A stretch of 64,000 nucleotides of DNA from Bacteroidales bacterium (GTDB taxonomy: Bacteria > Bacteroidota > Bacteroidia > Bacteroidales > Paludibacteraceae): assembly GCA_012837935.1 (NCBI GenBank), contig DUQG01000080.1, forward strand, positions 1 to 64,000, given 5' to 3'. The notes under the pieces were generated by a model. It was given only the letters and a program-made list of their open reading frames with translations. It was not told the origin of the DNA and did not search any database. Numbering within the stretch: position 1 is the first letter of the stretch; the number at the start of each line of letters is the position of its first letter. The position numbers were made by a program, and so were the translations under genes. This document shows, one piece after another, positions 62,149 to 64,000 of the stretch.

Positions 62149-63821
62149 CGCAAGAACCAAAACTTACGGTCGGAATTATGTTTGAGCCGGAAATCAATTT
62201 TTCCCTGCTCGGCAAATACACATACGAAGGACAAACTGTTTTAGGCATACAACATGTTGCTTATGCAAACGGCAAAATAGCCTGGAACGGCAAGTTGTAC
62301 GATGAATTGCTTTTCACACCGCAAGATGAAAAAACCGATGCTTTTGAACTGATAGACGTAACTATTGGCATTGAGTTTCACTGGGAACGAAAAGAAAATC
62401 AGCGATTTACAGGTGCTTTGAAAATCATCGTAGAAAATGAAAAACTGACCGCAATCAACGTGATTTCGGTGGAAGATTATCTGACAAGCGTAATTTCGTC
62501 GGAAATGAGTGCCACCGCATCACTCGAACTGCTTAAAGCTCACGCAGTTATTTCAAGAAGTTGGGTGTTAAGCCCAAAGATACCTGCCCCCCACCCCCCT
62601 AAAGGGGGAGTTAAGAGCGCGTATCCACCTTTGTACTCGCGATTAAAGGAATTGGCTCTTAAACACCGTCACAATCCTACAGATGCAGAGAGTTTTCTTT
62701 GGGAAAACTTAAAAGGGAAAAATCTGGATGGGTATAAATTTAGAAGACAACACATAATAGACGACTGCATTGTTGACTTTGTTTGTTTAAGTGAAAGATT
62801 AATTATTGAGGTTGATGGAAAATATCACGATGAACCTGATGTACAAGAATACGATAAACTTCGTACTCAACTACTGAATAGAAACGGCTACAAAGTTATT
62901 CGATTTACAAATGAAGAAGTGTTGTTTGAAATTGAAAAAGTTCTTAATAGCATAAAATCTGAATTGCACACCAATACTCCCCCTTCAGGGGGCGGAGGGG
63001 CTGGTCTTATCTGGTACGAACGAGATGCTCACACTAACTTCGACGTTTGTGCAGACGATCACTGCCAACGTTATCAGGGGATTACACGTGCATCTACCGA
63101 AATTGTAAAGCAAGCAATAGCCGAAACTTGCGGTCAGGTTTTGACTTACGAAGGAAAAATTTGTGATGCTCGTTTTTCTAAATGTTGCGGTGGTGTGTTT
63201 GAAGAATTTCAAAACTGCTGGAACAATATATACTATCCCTACTTGCGCAAAACAAGAGACTATAAATCAGACACTTCCATTCCGGATTTGACTATCGAAA
63301 GTGAAGCAGAAAAATGGATTAGAACTTTGCCGGAAGCTTTTTGCAACACGAAAGACAAGCAAATTCTTTCGCAAGTTTTGAATAATTACGATCAAGAAAC
63401 CACCGACTTTTATCGCTGGAAAGTAGCCTACTCGCAAAAAGAACTTTCGGAACTAATCCTAAAACGTTCCGGTGTGGATTACGGTAAAATTATTGATTTA
63501 CTGCCAATTGAGCGGGGAACTTCCGGACGATTAATCAAGCTGAAAATCATTGGAACAAAGAGAACACGCACTATTGGTAAAGAACTTGAAATCAGACGAA
63601 CACTTTCCGAAAGCCATCTTTACAGTTCGGCTTTTGTGGTGGATAAGGAATTTTCTGTAGATAAAGAAATTCCTTCCAAATTTATCCTAACTGGTGCCGG
63701 ATGGGGACACGGCGTGGGACTTTGCCAAATCGGTGCTTCTGTGATGGGTGAAATGGGATACGACTACAAAGAAATTTTGGAACATTATTATCCTGATAGT
63801 GAAGTGTCTAAACTGTATTGA
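62145..63821 (+). CDS. SpoIID/LytB-domain protein interrupted in frame by a DUF559 nuclease element
   Basis: A 558-residue open frame. Residues 1-145 and 288-558 together form a Bacteroidetes SpoIID-type protein of about 416 residues: VEDYLTSVISSEMSATASLELLKAHAVISRSW, then WYERDAHTNFDVCADDHCQRYQGITRAS, CCGGVFEEFQ and GWGHGVGLCQIGA near the end (all read in pieces). SpoIID proteins cleave or remodel glycans of peptidoglycan. Between them, residues about 146-287 are unrelated: C/G palindromes at both ends and a DUF559 endonuclease domain. The frame runs through the whole insertion. Whether the host protein still folds or is a pseudogene is unknown. It is the last gene of the GT2-DUF4922-SpoIID trio. 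Confidence 0.85.
   Translation: MTQEPKLTVGIMFEPEINFSLLGKYTYEGQTVLGIQHVAYANGKIAWNGKLYDELLFTPQDEKTDAFELIDVTIGIEFHWERKENQRFTGALKIIVENEKLTAINVISVEDYLTSVISSEMSATASLELLKAHAVISRSWVLSPKIPAPHPPKGGVKSAYPPLYSRLKELALKHRHNPTDAESFLWENLKGKNLDGYKFRRQHIIDDCIVDFVCLSERLIIEVDGKYHDEPDVQEYDKLRTQLLNRNGYKVIRFTNEEVLFEIEKVLNSIKSELHTNTPPSGGGGAGLIWYERDAHTNFDVCADDHCQRYQGITRASTEIVKQAIAETCGQVLTYEGKICDARFSKCCGGVFEEFQNCWNNIYYPYLRKTRDYKSDTSIPDLTIESEAEKWIRTLPEAFCNTKDKQILSQVLNNYDQETTDFYRWKVAYSQKELSELILKRSGVDYGKIIDLLPIERGTSGRLIKLKIIGTKRTRTIGKELEIRRTLSESHLYSSAFVVDKEFSVDKEIPSKFILTGAGWGHGVGLCQIGASVMGEMGYDYKEILEHYYPDSEVSKLY
62582..62613. repeat. Left inverted copy of the C/G palindrome (element K)
   Basis: C-rich orientation at the left edge of the nuclease element. 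Itself internally palindromic (CCCCCCT-A-AAGGGGG). Confidence 0.75.
62976..63005. repeat. Right inverted copy of the C/G palindrome (element K)
   Basis: G-rich orientation at the right edge, the same orientation and near-identical sequence to single copies D, E and F. Confidence 0.75.
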
Positions 63822-63837
63822 AATAAAAGTGTATATA

Positions 63838-64000
63838 ATGGCTATAAGTTACACAAATAGAAAAAAGGACAAGTTTTTTGCTAAAATGATTTTATCAAAA
63901 AAGGGTACTATTCGTTATTATCCCGTTAAAGATAATCCAGAATTAAATCAAAATGAAATTGCTGAAAAATTACCCGATAATTTTGAATTCTATGAACATC
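63838..64000 (+). CDS. N-terminal part of a conserved hypothetical protein (cut by window end)
   Basis: ATG at 63838 opens a frame of 54 codons to the window edge: MAISYTNRKKDKFFAK... KLPDNFEFYEH. The opening SYTNRK and the later (I/L)P-x-(G/N)FEFYE pattern resemble a conserved hypothetical family that begins with a short strand-rich repeat. Function unknown. It follows the SpoIID gene by 16 bases. Confidence 0.6.
   Translation, partial: MAISYTNRKKDKFFAKMILSKKGTIRYYPVKDNPELNQNEIAEKLPDNFEFYEH

Larger units (their letters stand above)
62582..63005 (+). mobile_element. Full-length palindromic element carrying a DUF559 nuclease
   Basis: 424 bases bounded by two inverted copies of the C/G palindrome: 62582-62613 (ACCTGCCCCCCACCCCCCTA then AAGGGGGAGTTA) and 62976-63005 (ACTCCCCCTTCAGGGGGCGG then AGGGGCTGGT). 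Reverse-complemented, the right copy matches the left at all but about five positions. Between them is a DUF559 domain (LKELALKHRHNPTDAESFLW, GYKFRRQHIIDDCIVDFVC, LIIEVDGKYHDE, YKVIRFTNEEVL), a Vsr-like PD-(D/E)XK nuclease with its acidic residues intact. No ATG begins the domain; TTG at 62631 is possible, otherwise it is made only as part of the fusion. Confidence 0.8.

Noticed and set aside
1-64000. CRISPR arrays, tRNA or rRNA genes, integrase, prophage or conjugation genes
   Set aside because: No regularly spaced repeats, cloverleaf or rRNA-like conserved text, and no relevant proteins were seen on reading both strands.

Overview
This window is AT-rich chromosomal DNA from a member of the Bacteroidota, most likely order Bacteroidales. 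The evidence is the TamL-type outer-membrane lipoprotein, the N-succinyl/N-acetylornithine carbamoyltransferase version of arginine synthesis, DUF5020, DUF2891 and DUF4922 proteins, promoters of the Bacteroidetes TTTG / TAnnTTTG type, and type IX secretion (T9SS) genes (porW/sprE, porX) together with a T9SS-sorted sialidase. No rRNA, tRNA, CRISPR array or prophage was seen.

Layout. 1-10.7 kb: tamL, a SpoU methyltransferase, proB, a glutaminyl-cyclase lipoprotein, DUF5020, a possible small RNA, aspA, lolD and tcdA. 10.9-21 kb: a YgjP-type metalloprotease, dgt, and the cell-shape cluster mreB-mreC-mreD-mrdA-rodA followed upstream by purH; a MITE-like element splits mreC from mreD. 21-34 kb: DUF2891, mnmG, uvrC, tsaE, dusB, a U32 protein, a small cassette with a class III Fic enzyme, nadA and an SDR. 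Three parS-like centromere sites lie between 24.7 and 30.9 kb. 34-41 kb: two tandem multidomain sialidases (only the second carries the T9SS sorting domain) and a chimeric remnant of a TolC-type gene. 41-46 kb: arginine genes argF', argB and argE with apt and a TlpA-like thioredoxin between them. 46-52 kb: porW and porX. 52-64 kb: two transporters, a repeat-filled gap, an ECF sigma factor, an NfeD/ClpP-class membrane protease, a sodium symporter, a phosphoesterase, and a compact trio of glycosyltransferase, DUF4922 nucleotidyltransferase-like protein and SpoIID-domain protein.

The most unusual signal is a family of C-rich/G-rich palindromes (core TCCCCYTTYAGGGG followed by RGGGG) scattered through the window. 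They sit in spacers, inside reading frames (U32 protein, PorW linker, DUF4922 protein twice), and exactly at gene ends where they supply the stop codon (argE, argF', tsaE). One full-length form is inserted in frame in the SpoIID gene. It consists of two inverted copies of the palindrome bracketing a complete DUF559 (Vsr-like PD-(D/E)XK) nuclease domain. This looks like a nuclease-linked palindromic mobile element, comparable in logic to REP/RAYT elements and in its in-frame habit to Rickettsia palindromic elements. All calls are by reading; no database search was run.
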